A stretch of DNA of 50,294 nucleotides from Proteobacteria bacterium ST_bin11 (GCA_002083615.1 MSXO01000044.1:44299-94592), one strand, 5' to 3'; shown: positions 35,601 to 43,786, counted from the stretch's first letter. Notes: generated by a model from the sequence alone, not told the origin. Program-made: numbers and translations.

Positions 35601-38253
35601 TTGTCGAAACTCCACGGGAGATTGCGATCGAGCTGAAGTGTGCTCGGGAGTCGACGATTTCTGTCCAGAGAATGGCTTCTACTCGCAGGCGAAGATGTGT
35701 AGACCTCCTGTGGACGGCTGCGATCTTCCGGAATACTGCTCGGGGACAACCCCCAACTGTCCGGAAGATCGATTTGCCACGACCAACACGATCTGTAGAT
35801 ACTCCCAGGGAACCTGCAATCCACCAACATACTGCCTAGCCAATGGAACTTGTCCGTCGTTCGACGTGTTCTACAATAGCAGCTATCGCTGTCACAAGGC
35901 TCGAGGTCAGTGCGACTACAACGCCTACTGTAGCGGCAACGACGCTGCGTGTCCTTACGACGCCGACGAAAATACAGGCGAACCTTGTCAAATCTCGGGA
36001 CTTCTCTGTAGGCAAGATACTTGCAGCGAAGAAGGTCTTTGCGTCGATGGTCCAATCGACACGTGTTCATGTTCTCAGAACAGTGAATGCGAGGTTACCG
36101 ACGCTGCCTGCCTGGTTGGCTATTGTGCAAACTTCTACTGTCAAAAGTCGGTGAAACCAAACACCTGTTTTATCGACGGTATCTGTCTCAGCGATGGCGA
36201 TAGCAATCCCTACAATCTTTGTCAGTACTGCGATGTTAGCTACTCTCCCTATCTTTGGGCGTCTAGACCTCGAGGAACGCACTGCGACACAGGCAATCTC
36301 GAAGGCGAGTGTTCATCGCAAGACACTTGCAATGCTCAAGGCCAGTGCGTGGATCGCTACAAGACTGGTCAAACCTGCAGAGCGAAGATCGGCGAATGTG
36401 ATTCAAAGGAGGTGTGTGTTGAAGGAAACGATTGGTGCCCTGAAGACGTGTTCAAGCCTACTTCCTATCTCTGCCGAGAGCCCCGTGGAGAATGCGACTC
36501 TCCGGAATACTGCAGTAGTTTCTCTCCCTACTGTCCTAGCGACGACTTCTATCCAAGCACGCACGTTTGCCGACTTCCTCGAGGCGACTGCGATCATGCG
36601 GAAAAATGCACAGGTAATTCGGTCGACTGTCCTCGCGACGTGCTTAAACCCGAAGGTTTCGTGTGCAGGGAACTTCAAGGTGAATGCGATCTTGAAGATC
36701 GTTGCGATGGCAAGTCTGTGGCGTGTCCTCAGGATAAACTTCGCCCTCAAGGCTGGATCTGCAGGGCACCGAGAAACAAGTGCGATCGACCAGAAGTGTG
36801 CAGTGGTCTATCTACCGGTTGTCCCGCCGATGAACTCTATCCAGCCGGAGAGATATGTCGCTATCCCGTTGATAACTGCGATCTCGAGGAACGATGCGAC
36901 GGCGAATCCGAAGAATGTCCTCCCGATGAATACGTTGCTGCGGGCGTGCTCTGTCGACTAGCCGAGGACAAGTGCGATCGCAGTGAATTTTGCCTAGGCG
37001 GATCCCCTTACTGTCCTGCAGACAGTGTTCGCGATCAAGGTGACGTTTGTCGGTCAAGCCGAGGAAGCTGTGATCGAATTGAAGTTTGCGATGGTCGTAC
37101 AAAAGTCTGCCCTGACGATAGCTACTACGGTAGCGACCACATCTGTCGATCGGCAAAGCACGACTGCGACATCGACGAATTCTGCACGGGTAACGATGTC
37201 ACCTGCCCGTTCAATAATTTCCGACCCGACGGCTATCCTTGCCCCGATGGAAATTTCTGCAACGGCGACGAAAAATGCAGTGCAGGTCGTTGCCAGGCAG
37301 CAGCTTTCCTCAGAAACTGTTCGCGACCCCGCGCGTGCCTTTTCGATTCTTGCGATGAAGTGGCGGAAATCTGCGTGCATGCTCGCTATCCTAACGTAGG
37401 TCAGCCTTGCTACACTGGACCAAACGGAACTCTCGACGTGGGAATTTGTCGCGCTGGAACCTACGCTTGTGGAGACGATGGTTCTCTAGTGTGTTCCGGC
37501 GAGAAAACACCAAAACTCTTTGACTATTGCGGCAATGACAAGGACGATGATTGCAACGGTCTTGTCGACGACACTTGTTTCACCGGTGTTTGCACTCTTG
37601 ACTCAGAGTGCTTTAATTCTCCCATCGATACTTGTCACGTTGGCCATTGCGAAGAGACGACGGGCAAGTGCAACTACACGCTAGCAGTAAACTACTGTTT
37701 CATCGATGGTCGCTGCTATGAATTCGACGAGTACAAACGACACAACCCTTGCCAGCGCTGCTACCCTAACATTTCTGCAACGCGTTGGACGGAAACAAAT
37801 CAAGCGAACGCCAGCGACTCTAACATCTGCAACGGAGGTGAACAATGCGTCAACGGTAAGGTGCATGTTGATCCAGCACCTCTTCACTGTCACAAGCTCA
37901 ACCGACCTTGCGCTAAGGGAGTCTGCGATCCAGCAAGTGGCTGCTACATGGAACTCTTCCCCGACGGAGCGTCCTGCCATATTCCAGGAAGCACGTGTAG
38001 CGTGAACTTCACCTGTCAAGGAGGCATGTGCATTTGCGAAGGAGAACAGCAACTGAGTAGCACTGAAGATGGACGCATCCTCATCATTACCTTGGCGGCG
38101 TCGCTTGGAGTTCCAGCGGTGATTGTCGCGGTGATGCTATTGAACGCACGTTTTAACCACAGTCCAGAAATCATCGTCGAAGAAGCACAAAAATCCTCAA
38201 GGAGAAGCAAAAGTAAGAAGAGACGACGTTTTAATGCGAAGAGATTCAATTAA
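32662..38253 (+). CDS. disintegrin-repeat surface glycoprotein (1863 aa), type I membrane
   Basis: A signal peptide (residues 1-24, ending VGSA) precedes CGNG-type Cys repeats like those in large secreted eukaryotic and myxobacterial proteins. About 27 tandem repeats of roughly 33-36 residues follow, with consensus C-R-x4-C-D-x2-E-x-C-x-G-x4-CP-x-D. This matches the C-terminal half of ADAM and snake-venom disintegrin domains. They fall in three blocks (4, 14 and 9). Two repeats carry RGD (residues 392-394 and 1307-1309) in the position of the venom integrin-binding loop; others have RGE, RGS or SGD. A CGNDKDDDCNG stretch resembles a known metal-binding motif. A membrane span (about 1806-1827) and a 36-residue very basic tail end the protein. 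Cell adhesion through integrins is a reasonable inference. N-glycosylation sequons are numerous. Confidence 0.88.
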   Translation: MASTAVVLLLTLLVLVGLAHVGSAYTTCGNGIVDFNETCDIALTPACCNSTCSGVHDITSIAFATPTCSNRPVNYAQLSPMLTRHNGFTFTWMFTSTPIGANPTIVNPNEQSTYFTFDSNGPYALTVQIDTLCGTYYTQDFDFTIADCCGNGVIDNNELCDIATHTNGCCDPDYCVYSPVGFPCLGEVTDQCTHQLSCTSTGQCVSADNVPYSLTPLQTQNVQDTQCALDLRTFTLRTQLDDSSDSTPGDYQWSVEIIGNDDADEGYPLYRTILGADRGVVQGPLAEIAYSVKIMGGGSVTTRLTVVDPCGLVETLDYNITRTCCGNGILNTNEACDTNGDPYCSSDCTQVTGWCGDAIVQENEVCDYKINACCAQSCTSVLSPGTLCRGSRGDCDEPEFCMGTADCPEDSFKPSNFTCRIPLGDCDGPETCSGFDAQCPNENTPFPAGTLCRVPEGVCMNPGYCDGTSYGCPAVSYRNDVCRQAETACDVEEVCVQGNPDCPEDVIAPSGTNCLLQPTECSSTGTCNGVDTTCYLNSIQSCIFSRNAEDNDDDNSTSLEEVYARDVGVCDYWHCTEDSVCVLGANDGDACTIQGVCYPNGTEDPSNSCRYCNAEVDMFQWTSYADNTPCNTLTPEGDCSGQDYCSAGVCIDAYREEGEICREVQGSCDIQEVCSGFSDYCPRDEFLTSDTVCRTSSGDCDVPETCSGNGPFCPADRVRSNNTICRLPAGPCDLPETCDGFTKNCPIDVFKTSRFMCRSPRGECDRAEYCSGNDALCPEDQHYGPEMICRESKSDCDQEERCTGFGVSCPPNIFAPSTFICRHATDKCDRAEYCTGSSGLCPYDSVKPQGEVCRLSRGGCDPQEVCSGNSKKCPSDVISRAGTVCYHAIGECDRTQYCNGTSYACPDVSFHGPSFICRAKKGGCDEPEYCSLGTAYCPEDSYRPANSTCRESKGRCDEEEKCSGTSPLCPADLKKEAGTVCRNSTGDCDRAEVCSGVDDFCPENGFYSQAKMCRPPVDGCDLPEYCSGTTPNCPEDRFATTNTICRYSQGTCNPPTYCLANGTCPSFDVFYNSSYRCHKARGQCDYNAYCSGNDAACPYDADENTGEPCQISGLLCRQDTCSEEGLCVDGPIDTCSCSQNSECEVTDAACLVGYCANFYCQKSVKPNTCFIDGICLSDGDSNPYNLCQYCDVSYSPYLWASRPRGTHCDTGNLEGECSSQDTCNAQGQCVDRYKTGQTCRAKIGECDSKEVCVEGNDWCPEDVFKPTSYLCREPRGECDSPEYCSSFSPYCPSDDFYPSTHVCRLPRGDCDHAEKCTGNSVDCPRDVLKPEGFVCRELQGECDLEDRCDGKSVACPQDKLRPQGWICRAPRNKCDRPEVCSGLSTGCPADELYPAGEICRYPVDNCDLEERCDGESEECPPDEYVAAGVLCRLAEDKCDRSEFCLGGSPYCPADSVRDQGDVCRSSRGSCDRIEVCDGRTKVCPDDSYYGSDHICRSAKHDCDIDEFCTGNDVTCPFNNFRPDGYPCPDGNFCNGDEKCSAGRCQAAAFLRNCSRPRACLFDSCDEVAEICVHARYPNVGQPCYTGPNGTLDVGICRAGTYACGDDGSLVCSGEKTPKLFDYCGNDKDDDCNGLVDDTCFTGVCTLDSECFNSPIDTCHVGHCEETTGKCNYTLAVNYCFIDGRCYEFDEYKRHNPCQRCYPNISATRWTETNQANASDSNICNGGEQCVNGKVHVDPAPLHCHKLNRPCAKGVCDPASGCYMELFPDGASCHIPGSTCSVNFTCQGGMCICEGEQQLSSTEDGRILIITLAASLGVPAVIVAVMLLNARFNHSPEIIVEEAQKSSRRSKSKKRRRFNAKRFN
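33814..34203 (+). repeat. disintegrin-like repeat block 1 (4 units)
   Basis: Four Cys-patterned units of the C-R-x4-C-D-x2-E-x-C type, the first with RGD at 33835-33843. The block ends where spacing changes at an NCLLQPTEC segment. Confidence 0.75.
34633..35988 (+). repeat. disintegrin-like repeat block 2 (14 units)
   Basis: Fourteen units of about 33-36 residues. The last two diverge in the CDxxE core (CNPPT and CDYNA). Nucleotide sequences differ substantially between units, so the expansion is not recent. Confidence 0.75.
36366..37242 (+). repeat. disintegrin-like repeat block 3 (9 units)
   Basis: Nine units. The third has RGD (36580-36588) in the context CRLPRGDCD. The block ends at DGYPC and passes into a different Cys-rich region. 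Confidence 0.75.
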
Positions 38254-39011
38254 ACTTGGTCCTCGGTCGACTGCCTGGCTGCATCTTCGGCGCGGCTACT
38301 CGATGTAGGTAATTGCGGCGGCGACGACGATGACGGCCTCAGAGCAGCAACCTCAGGTATGTTTTTACTGCTTTGCGTGTTGGAATAGATCACGTGTTTG
38401 CCAGCAAGTATAAATTCAAATCGATGTACAGCGTCAAAGTTCTCTGCAACGTAAGTAACGATGAAGGTGGCCACCGCAAGAATGGCTATGGCAGCAAGAT
38501 TCTGGGAACGATCGACGACAATGACAGAGATAAGTACAAAATAAAGATCGGAGACCACGAGAATAACCGCGTAGACGATGTAGTAAATGCGTGCAAGCAT
38601 GTCTTCTTCTTTGACGCGATGTGAATATCTATTCACACCATCGATGATCGCAACGTAGGCGACGTGCCATGGTGCCACAAGCAACCACAGCCAAAAGGCA
38701 GAGTCGTCAATGTTCACAACACCTGTGACACAGATGAACGCAAACACCTCGGTAATGAAAAATAGTAGATGGTGGTGGGTAGCTGGATTTTTGTGACAGT
38801 TGAACGTCTTTGTCGTTGTTTTTAAACGATATTCTGGTAGAAAAGCAACACTCGACCAGCCTAGAACAATGGCAACCACTGCTTGCCACTTGAACGCCGA
38901 GACAATCAAGGCAACGAGAATAATTGTAAACGTTGTCCAAATGCCGCCGTAGAACGACGATGCAAGATAGGTTCCGTTCTGCCCGAGAAGATAGAAGAAT
39001 GCAAGTGACAT
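38250..39011 (-). CDS. polytopic membrane protein (6-7 TM), 253 aa
   Basis: Hydrophobic segments span residues about 20-38, 42-58, 80-98, 105-122, 143-165 and 172-192, with one weaker N-terminal segment. A hydrophilic C-terminal tail of about 55 residues follows, rich in Ser and Pro. The start follows AAGAA. There is no enzyme motif. The stop shares TTAA (38250-38253) with the stop of the disintegrin gene. Another membrane protein (39092-39658) lies directly upstream on the same strand. Function unknown. Confidence 0.85.
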   Translation of the reverse strand: MSLAFFYLLGQNGTYLASSFYGGIWTTFTIILVALIVSAFKWQAVVAIVLGWSSVAFLPEYRLKTTTKTFNCHKNPATHHHLLFFITEVFAFICVTGVVNIDDSAFWLWLLVAPWHVAYVAIIDGVNRYSHRVKEEDMLARIYYIVYAVILVVSDLYFVLISVIVVDRSQNLAAIAILAVATFIVTYVAENFDAVHRFEFILAGKHVIYSNTQSSKNIPEVAALRPSSSSPPQLPTSSSRAEDAARQSTEDQV

Positions 39012-39053
39012 TTCTTCGAGGGTTTCCAGTTGAGAAGAAAGAATTTCTTTTTT

Positions 39054-39076
39054 TTTTCCTCCGGAAAATTTTTATT
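39054..39076 (-). terminator. hairpin and poly(A) signal for the 39092 gene
   Basis: On the minus strand AATAAA (39076-39071) lies 16 nt past the stop at 39092. A 6-bp hairpin follows it, TTTTCC (39054-39059) with GGAAAA (39063-39068). Confidence 0.5.
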
Positions 39077-39091
39077 TCCTTCTTTCGCGCC

Positions 39092-39658
39092 CTAGGCTTC
39101 AACGGCACTGCTAACTTTCACTTGGTAAAATTTCGTTAATGCCGCCAAGTTGAAAGTAGAGGAAAGAAGTAAAGGTAACCAAGGAAGCCAAAAGAAGACA
39201 AACGACCAGATGAAAATTGAAAGTACTGGAACGTAGACGAAAGGATGTCGTTGAACACCTGCACCCGAAACAATCAATGCAACACCAAGCCAGGCAATGA
39301 AAGACATGATGATACCAACGGGAAAGTCTGTCTGATCAACATAGCACGCAGAAATGTAAATGAGTGCCACAGGTAGGAGAAACACCTGAAAGATCTTCAG
39401 TGAGTTGAGTTGATTGACCGATTGAATGATTGGCGATCGCGCCGTCACTTCACCTATGGTCAGGCCAGCTAAACATGAAATCCACATGGGCAAGCTTGCA
39501 AACTTTCCATCGAACCAAATGAAAGCTAAAAGCACAATCGACGATTGCAAGAAAGAACGAAGTTCTACACAGGAAATGTAGGCAATGATAAAGAAGACCA
39601 ATTGCAACTGCACCACATTGTAGTCGTCGAAACTCGTATTTGCAAAGTACTCTCTCAT
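39092..39658 (-). CDS. polytopic membrane protein (about 5 TM), 188 aa
   Basis: Hydrophobic segments lie near residues 20-50, 55-72, 90-108, 113-133 and 140-172, with short loops and a hydrophilic N-terminus (MREYFANTSF). No motif is recognised. The ATG follows an A-rich leader. It sits between the zinc-binding protein upstream and another membrane protein downstream, all on the same strand. Confidence 0.85.
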   Translation of the reverse strand: MREYFANTSFDDYNVVQLQLVFFIIAYISCVELRSFLQSSIVLLAFIWFDGKFASLPMWISCLAGLTIGEVTARSPIIQSVNQLNSLKIFQVFLLPVALIYISACYVDQTDFPVGIIMSFIAWLGVALIVSGAGVQRHPFVYVPVLSIFIWSFVFFWLPWLPLLLSSTFNLAALTKFYQVKVSSAVEA

Positions 39659-39696
39659 TTCTTTTTTTTTTCCCTCTACTGTTGAAATTCTTTTTT

Positions 39697-40317
39697 TTAT
39701 TCTTCGATCGCTCTGACGAATGGAGAAGCCCTTCGAATAAAGTAGAAAAGTTCAACGTAGGGAATGGGTGTTGTTCCCGAAGACTTTGTTGGATCTGCAC
39801 GCATTTCACTGTACTTTCCATGTTTGATGGCAAGCACTTGAGCGTTGATTGAATTCGTCGGTGAAGGTTGTGCTTCGCGACTAACGAACATCCTCTTGTC
39901 GTGGAGCACCAAATTGTAGTCAATAAGATCGGCTGGTATCTCAAAGATCGAGTCAATTGGATCTGAATACAGTTCGGTCTTGATTGATTCGCTTGCAACA
40001 TGCAAGCAGTCTCGACAGCCAATGAAAGTCTTTCCTCGATTGCAACACGTCCATTTCTCCTCGCAGGTACGAGGATCGACGCGAATCTTGCCCGGGTGAA
40101 ACTGGCAAAAGTAGCCTAGCAGATTGTCAGCTTGCTTGAATTTGTACGTGCAAATCATACAGTCGTAGGGCTTCATCAAACTTCGAATGAGTGTTTCGAA
40201 ACGTTTTTCAACTCGCTTTCTCTCCAAAGTAGCATCGTCAAGAACGATACTACCGGGCGTACCATCGTCCACATCGTCGTCGTCCGCGACTCTGAATCTA
40301 GTGCCAAAGGCAAGCAT
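39697..40317 (-). CDS. CHORD-like/treble-clef zinc-binding protein, 206 aa
   Basis: The central region has an ordered Cys/His set: C53-x2-C56, C71-x2-H74 in CQFHPG, C85, C91-C92 in WTCC, C101-x2-C104 and H106 in GCRDCLH. The order C-x2-HPG, then W-x-CC, then GC and H is the signature of CHORD-type zinc domains, which bind two zincs and act as protein-interaction modules in eukaryotes (for example with HSP90). The pattern here is shorter and has an extra CxxC, so this is a related rather than typical domain. The first 45 residues are acidic and then basic helical. The last 90 residues are unassigned. An AATAAA overlaps the stop. Confidence 0.75.
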   Translation of the reverse strand: MLAFGTRFRVADDDDVDDGTPGSIVLDDATLERKRVEKRFETLIRSLMKPYDCMICTYKFKQADNLLGYFCQFHPGKIRVDPRTCEEKWTCCNRGKTFIGCRDCLHVASESIKTELYSDPIDSIFEIPADLIDYNLVLHDKRMFVSREAQPSPTNSINAQVLAIKHGKYSEMRADPTKSSGTTPIPYVELFYFIRRASPFVRAIEE

Positions 40318-40348
40318 TCGACGACCGAACTTTCACGGGTCTTTTTTT

Positions 40349-40354
40349 TTTATT
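40349..40354 (-). terminator. poly(A) signal overlapping the M13 stop
   Basis: TTTATT on the plus strand (AATAAA on the minus) overlaps the TAA stop at 40350-40352, with further A's beyond. Confidence 0.5.
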
Positions 40355-42494
40355 TGGAGGAAAAAAGTTTGCGCAAACATTCGGCAGCGGAATCTTTGTA
40401 GACTGATGTGCACATCCACGCACTACGATAATCGGCGGAAAGAAGTGCGTTATTCACCCTTAGCTCAGGTAAAGAGTGGACACTTGAACGGAGATGAGTG
40501 TATTCCTGTTGTCGCGTTGAAAATCCCTCGGAGCAAAATTGTTCAGCGTAGGCACGAAAGAACTCTTGTTTCTCCGAGTTTGTTGTTTCTAGGACGCGAG
40601 CTTCGTCAAGGAAAGCCGCGTAAGCAACGTAGAGACCAAACACGTCGGCGAAATTTTCATTTAGAGTCGATCTTCCATTGTGCGTGTTGCCAAGAGAAGT
40701 GATGGATGTGTAGCTTTGTTGAAGACATTGGATGTGTTCGGAAAAACTACTTTGAGCCTGTTGTCGATAGGAGCCATGCTTGTCAAAGTTGACACCAACG
40801 AAGTCAAGAGCGTGCGCCATTTCATGCGCAAGTACGAAACCGAGTCGCGCGTACTTTCTAGCCAAGCTTGCGTTCACCGAGAAGAAAGGCTCAACCATCA
40901 AGCCCATGCCCACTGAAAGTCTATTGAACTGCTGTTGATAGAAGGCGTTAGCTTGTACAAGAGGTTCATCGTCTAGAATACTGGCGTTTACACTGCCCAA
41001 GTAAAATTCCCTAAAGCGAAGCTGAAGATGTTCGCGCTTCACCAGAAGCAACATGTCCAGAAGACTCTTCGCTCGCTGCAGTTCGTTCGTGTGTTCAGTT
41101 TGAAAGTACGCTGGCAAAACAACTTCCAATGCGGAGATTTTCTCTTGCTCTACGCCTTCGAGAATCTGCAGATAGGCAATTTTTAGACGAGCGCTCAAGC
41201 GCCGAGCCTGCCTAGAAGCCTCGTCGCCAACATATTTTAAAAAGTAGCGATTATTCACTTCTCTAGGTAGATAGAGTTGGGCGAGTTCCACGCAATTTAC
41301 ATCGCCTTCGCGGTAGAGATAGCGTGTATCTCTTCGTTGAGCTTCCACGAGAGCGTCGTAGTACTTTGGATACGGCGTGTACAGAGATCGTTGACGCTGA
41401 ACAATAGAAAGCACTGAGAATTTCGTGTAGGCAGTCCAGGCTTCCAAGGTAAAGTTGAGAATCACCGCGGGAAGTTCACTGAGATAACGAAGATCCCGAC
41501 ACCAAAGAGGCACGGCAAACAATGAAGCAAGCCAATCGTCAACGCCAACACCGTCTGGCCGACAGCCAACGAGAAAGTTCGTGACGTTGAATCGAGGATC
41601 GGACACAACAGTTCGCCAGTCGTCGAGGAGTTCCGAGTGAAAATCGTGAACACTGAGATAGTCGAGAAGACCGATTTCCAAGTCGTCGTTGTCGTCACCG
41701 TGGGAAAAGGACTCGTAGAGCGCCCTTTCTATTTCCACGATGGAGTCTGTCCAGGATTTGTCGAAGCCTTTTAACGCGACGATCTTCGCTACGTCTTTTC
41801 GATGTTTACTGTAGTCGTTGAAGACAAGATCTCGTCGATCGAACACGCCGGAACGATGAAATGCTGGAAGTCGTCGCGTCGTATTCCAAGGATCGACAAC
41901 AAACACAAGATCCAAAGGTGTCACAACGTCGTAGAGATGTAGTCTCCCCCACACGTAGGCAAGTTCTTCATAGTCTCTAGGTTTAATCGAGTCGAGAAGT
42001 TGTTGAACAAGTACGCTATTATCGCCAACGATGTTTTTTGAACACAATTCATGAAATTTAGCTAGAAGATCGTCGTTGTCGTCGTTGTCGCGTACAAACA
42101 AGGAATTGAGTCGTTTGACGTTCTCTTCTCGAGTGAAAACAGGAAAGTCTTTCACGTGGACTGAATCTCTACAGGTAAATGTGTAGAAATTCTCACATGC
42201 TTTCGATTCGCCTTCACCGTTGAAAACTCGGGATCCTCTGGTCGGGTTGAATCTCGAGTTTTCTCGAGCTTCATGCTCAGAGTCAAGGTTCCCTCGGTGA
42301 AGCTTTCGTTCGTTCCTATGCAATCGTTTATCCAGAGGAACGTCAGAATCCCCGGAAAACAGAGAGCGCACATTAGTTCTGTTGCTACCATTGCGAGCGT
42401 CGTCGACAAGAATACAGACGATCGTCACCACGGCAAAAACCACGGCAAAAATCAAAAGAATTGCCGCTCTTAAATGAAAAACATTCGGGGTCAT
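40350..42494 (-). CDS. M13 family (neprilysin-like) zinc metallopeptidase, type II membrane
   Basis: A short cytoplasmic N-terminus and one span (residues about 10-30) precede a 680-residue ectodomain, the layout of neprilysin and endothelin-converting enzyme. The zinc motif HEMAH (H557, E558, H561) lies in VLAHEMAHALD. The third ligand is E613 in ENFAD, with D617, matching the M13 ExxxD motif; the 56-residue spacing is near the family norm. A Cys-containing C-terminus (WMCTS, then AECLRKL) also resembles the family end. At 714 residues the length is close to typical (about 700-770). M13 enzymes cleave short signalling peptides outside cells, so this could blunt host peptide signalling, which is inference. 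It looks like a captured host gene; I see no introns. Confidence 0.9.
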   Translation of the reverse strand: MTPNVFHLRAAILLIFAVVFAVVTIVCILVDDARNGSNRTNVRSLFSGDSDVPLDKRLHRNERKLHRGNLDSEHEARENSRFNPTRGSRVFNGEGESKACENFYTFTCRDSVHVKDFPVFTREENVKRLNSLFVRDNDDNDDLLAKFHELCSKNIVGDNSVLVQQLLDSIKPRDYEELAYVWGRLHLYDVVTPLDLVFVVDPWNTTRRLPAFHRSGVFDRRDLVFNDYSKHRKDVAKIVALKGFDKSWTDSIVEIERALYESFSHGDDNDDLEIGLLDYLSVHDFHSELLDDWRTVVSDPRFNVTNFLVGCRPDGVGVDDWLASLFAVPLWCRDLRYLSELPAVILNFTLEAWTAYTKFSVLSIVQRQRSLYTPYPKYYDALVEAQRRDTRYLYREGDVNCVELAQLYLPREVNNRYFLKYVGDEASRQARRLSARLKIAYLQILEGVEQEKISALEVVLPAYFQTEHTNELQRAKSLLDMLLLVKREHLQLRFREFYLGSVNASILDDEPLVQANAFYQQQFNRLSVGMGLMVEPFFSVNASLARKYARLGFVLAHEMAHALDFVGVNFDKHGSYRQQAQSSFSEHIQCLQQSYTSITSLGNTHNGRSTLNENFADVFGLYVAYAAFLDEARVLETTNSEKQEFFRAYAEQFCSEGFSTRQQEYTHLRSSVHSLPELRVNNALLSADYRSAWMCTSVYKDSAAECLRKLFSSK

Positions 42495-42522
42495 TTCATT
42501 TTTCTTCTCTTTAAAATCTCCG

Positions 42523-42561
42523 TTTCTTCCTTTCGGCCATAGAAAGGTCGAAAGGAAGAAA
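42523..42561. promoter_or_regulatory. 13-bp perfect inverted repeat in divergent promoter gap
   Basis: TTTCTTCCTTTCG (42523-42535) and CGAAAGGAAGAAA (42549-42561) are perfect complements with a 13-nt loop. They lie between the M13 start (42494, minus) and the 42627 start (plus), so they could be a shared operator or a hairpin in one leader. Confidence 0.65.
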
Positions 42562-42626
42562 AAAACTTCGCTCGCCTACATCAGCAGGTCAGAGGAGAAG
42601 AACTTTTCGAAGACTACGCTAGAACA

Positions 42627-43730
42627 ATGGCAGCTTCATCTTCAACAAAGGTCACGCCTCCTGAAATTTGGGGCGTCTTGGATTCTTCGAACTACGAGCT
42701 GCAACACCATTACATCAAATCTTTGTACACGGACATCGCGATGGTTGGGTGCACTAATTCTCACGCGTTCGTTGTAACAATACACGAAGGAAGTACGTCG
42801 ATCCATAGAGCAGAACTGCCGACTTCAGAAGAGGCAAAAACCGAGGGTATTTGGTCATTCTACTTCCTTGAAACGCTGAACTACCTTTGTTCGTGCGCCT
42901 ACAAAGATGTGATCGCCATCGTCACAAGACATTCTATCGTGCTTGTGAATGAGAGATGGCAAGTCAAGAAAATCTCCTTTGAATCGGACGTATTTTCTGT
43001 TCAAGCGTGTACCATGGGACTTCATTTTCTCTATGTCGCCTACACGTGCAGCGAAAAAACTCATTCGATTCTCGACGTCTATTCCCTGGAAAACGGCACA
43101 CTGCTCGTTCGCGTCAACACACAAGATAAAGACATTCTCTATCTCGAATGCGTTGGCAACAACGACACTCAACTCATCGTTGGAACAGCTTCGAACTCCA
43201 CGGAATATCACGTGCTCACATACGACAACGGCATTGACGAATTCTCGCTAAGACATTGTCGCAAGTGGGTGCTTTTCCCCGAGACTTTTACTTCAACGCA
43301 GCTTGTTCGTGACTTTAAGCAGCACAGATTGATTGCTTCGGCATCGGGACAAACCCTGTCGCTCATCTATCCAGAATCTGTGGAGAACACTCCAAGACTG
43401 AGCATCATTCCACTTTCCTGCGATACAATTGTCGATGTACTCAAACTCGACAATGGTATGTACATAGTGCACGACGCCGAGAATAATTTGATCGCCGTTA
43501 AATGCGAAACGAGAATCAACGCCAACAACAAAGAAGAACGCCGATTCTACGAGCATTTTTCCATATCGCGGAACGCTCTACTTCGACCAAACATTGAAAC
43601 GGATGTTCGCGTTCCTCGAATTTCTCACTCGTACAAATCACTGAGCTTTACGCGCAACGCCAAAGAAGAACTGCTAGTCTCTGTGCTTTTGCCAAGCGGC
43701 GATCTTCTAACAGTTAAAATTAAAATTTAA
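42627..43730 (+). CDS. possible beta-propeller protein, 367 aa
   Basis: The protein is made of repeated short beta strands with alternating hydrophobic residues (for example VIAIVTRHSIVLVNE, LHFLYVAYTC and QLIVGTASN), at roughly 40-50 residue spacing. This suggests a WD40-like propeller, but WD and GH dipeptides are absent, so the assignment is tentative. The N-terminus is a short Ala/Ser/Thr segment. There is no membrane span or catalytic motif. It lies 56 nt before the RING protein on the same strand; a substrate-adaptor role beside a ubiquitin ligase is an inference. An ATTAAA follows the stop (43748). Confidence 0.82.
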   Translation: MAASSSTKVTPPEIWGVLDSSNYELQHHYIKSLYTDIAMVGCTNSHAFVVTIHEGSTSIHRAELPTSEEAKTEGIWSFYFLETLNYLCSCAYKDVIAIVTRHSIVLVNERWQVKKISFESDVFSVQACTMGLHFLYVAYTCSEKTHSILDVYSLENGTLLVRVNTQDKDILYLECVGNNDTQLIVGTASNSTEYHVLTYDNGIDEFSLRHCRKWVLFPETFTSTQLVRDFKQHRLIASASGQTLSLIYPESVENTPRLSIIPLSCDTIVDVLKLDNGMYIVHDAENNLIAVKCETRINANNKEERRFYEHFSISRNALLRPNIETDVRVPRISHSYKSLSFTRNAKEELLVSVLLPSGDLLTVKIKI

Positions 43731-43747
43731 ACGATTTTTTTTTTCAA

Positions 43748-43753
43748 ATTAAA
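43748..43753 (+). terminator. poly(A) signal variant ATTAAA
   Basis: ATTAAA lies 18 nt past the stop at 43730 and before the RING gene start at 43787. Confidence 0.35.
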
Positions 43754-43786
43754 GATCGTCTCAGAGTTCTTTCTCCTTCATAGCCA

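Noticed and set aside
34396..37399. Long alternative frames inside the disintegrin gene (up to about 255 codons)
   Set aside because: The Cys-patterned frame is clearly the real one; the others arise from repeated codons and lack protein-like patterns.
40187..40702. Plus-strand frame of 171 codons over the M13 and zinc-protein genes
   Set aside because: It is antisense to two well-supported genes and basic in composition without motifs.
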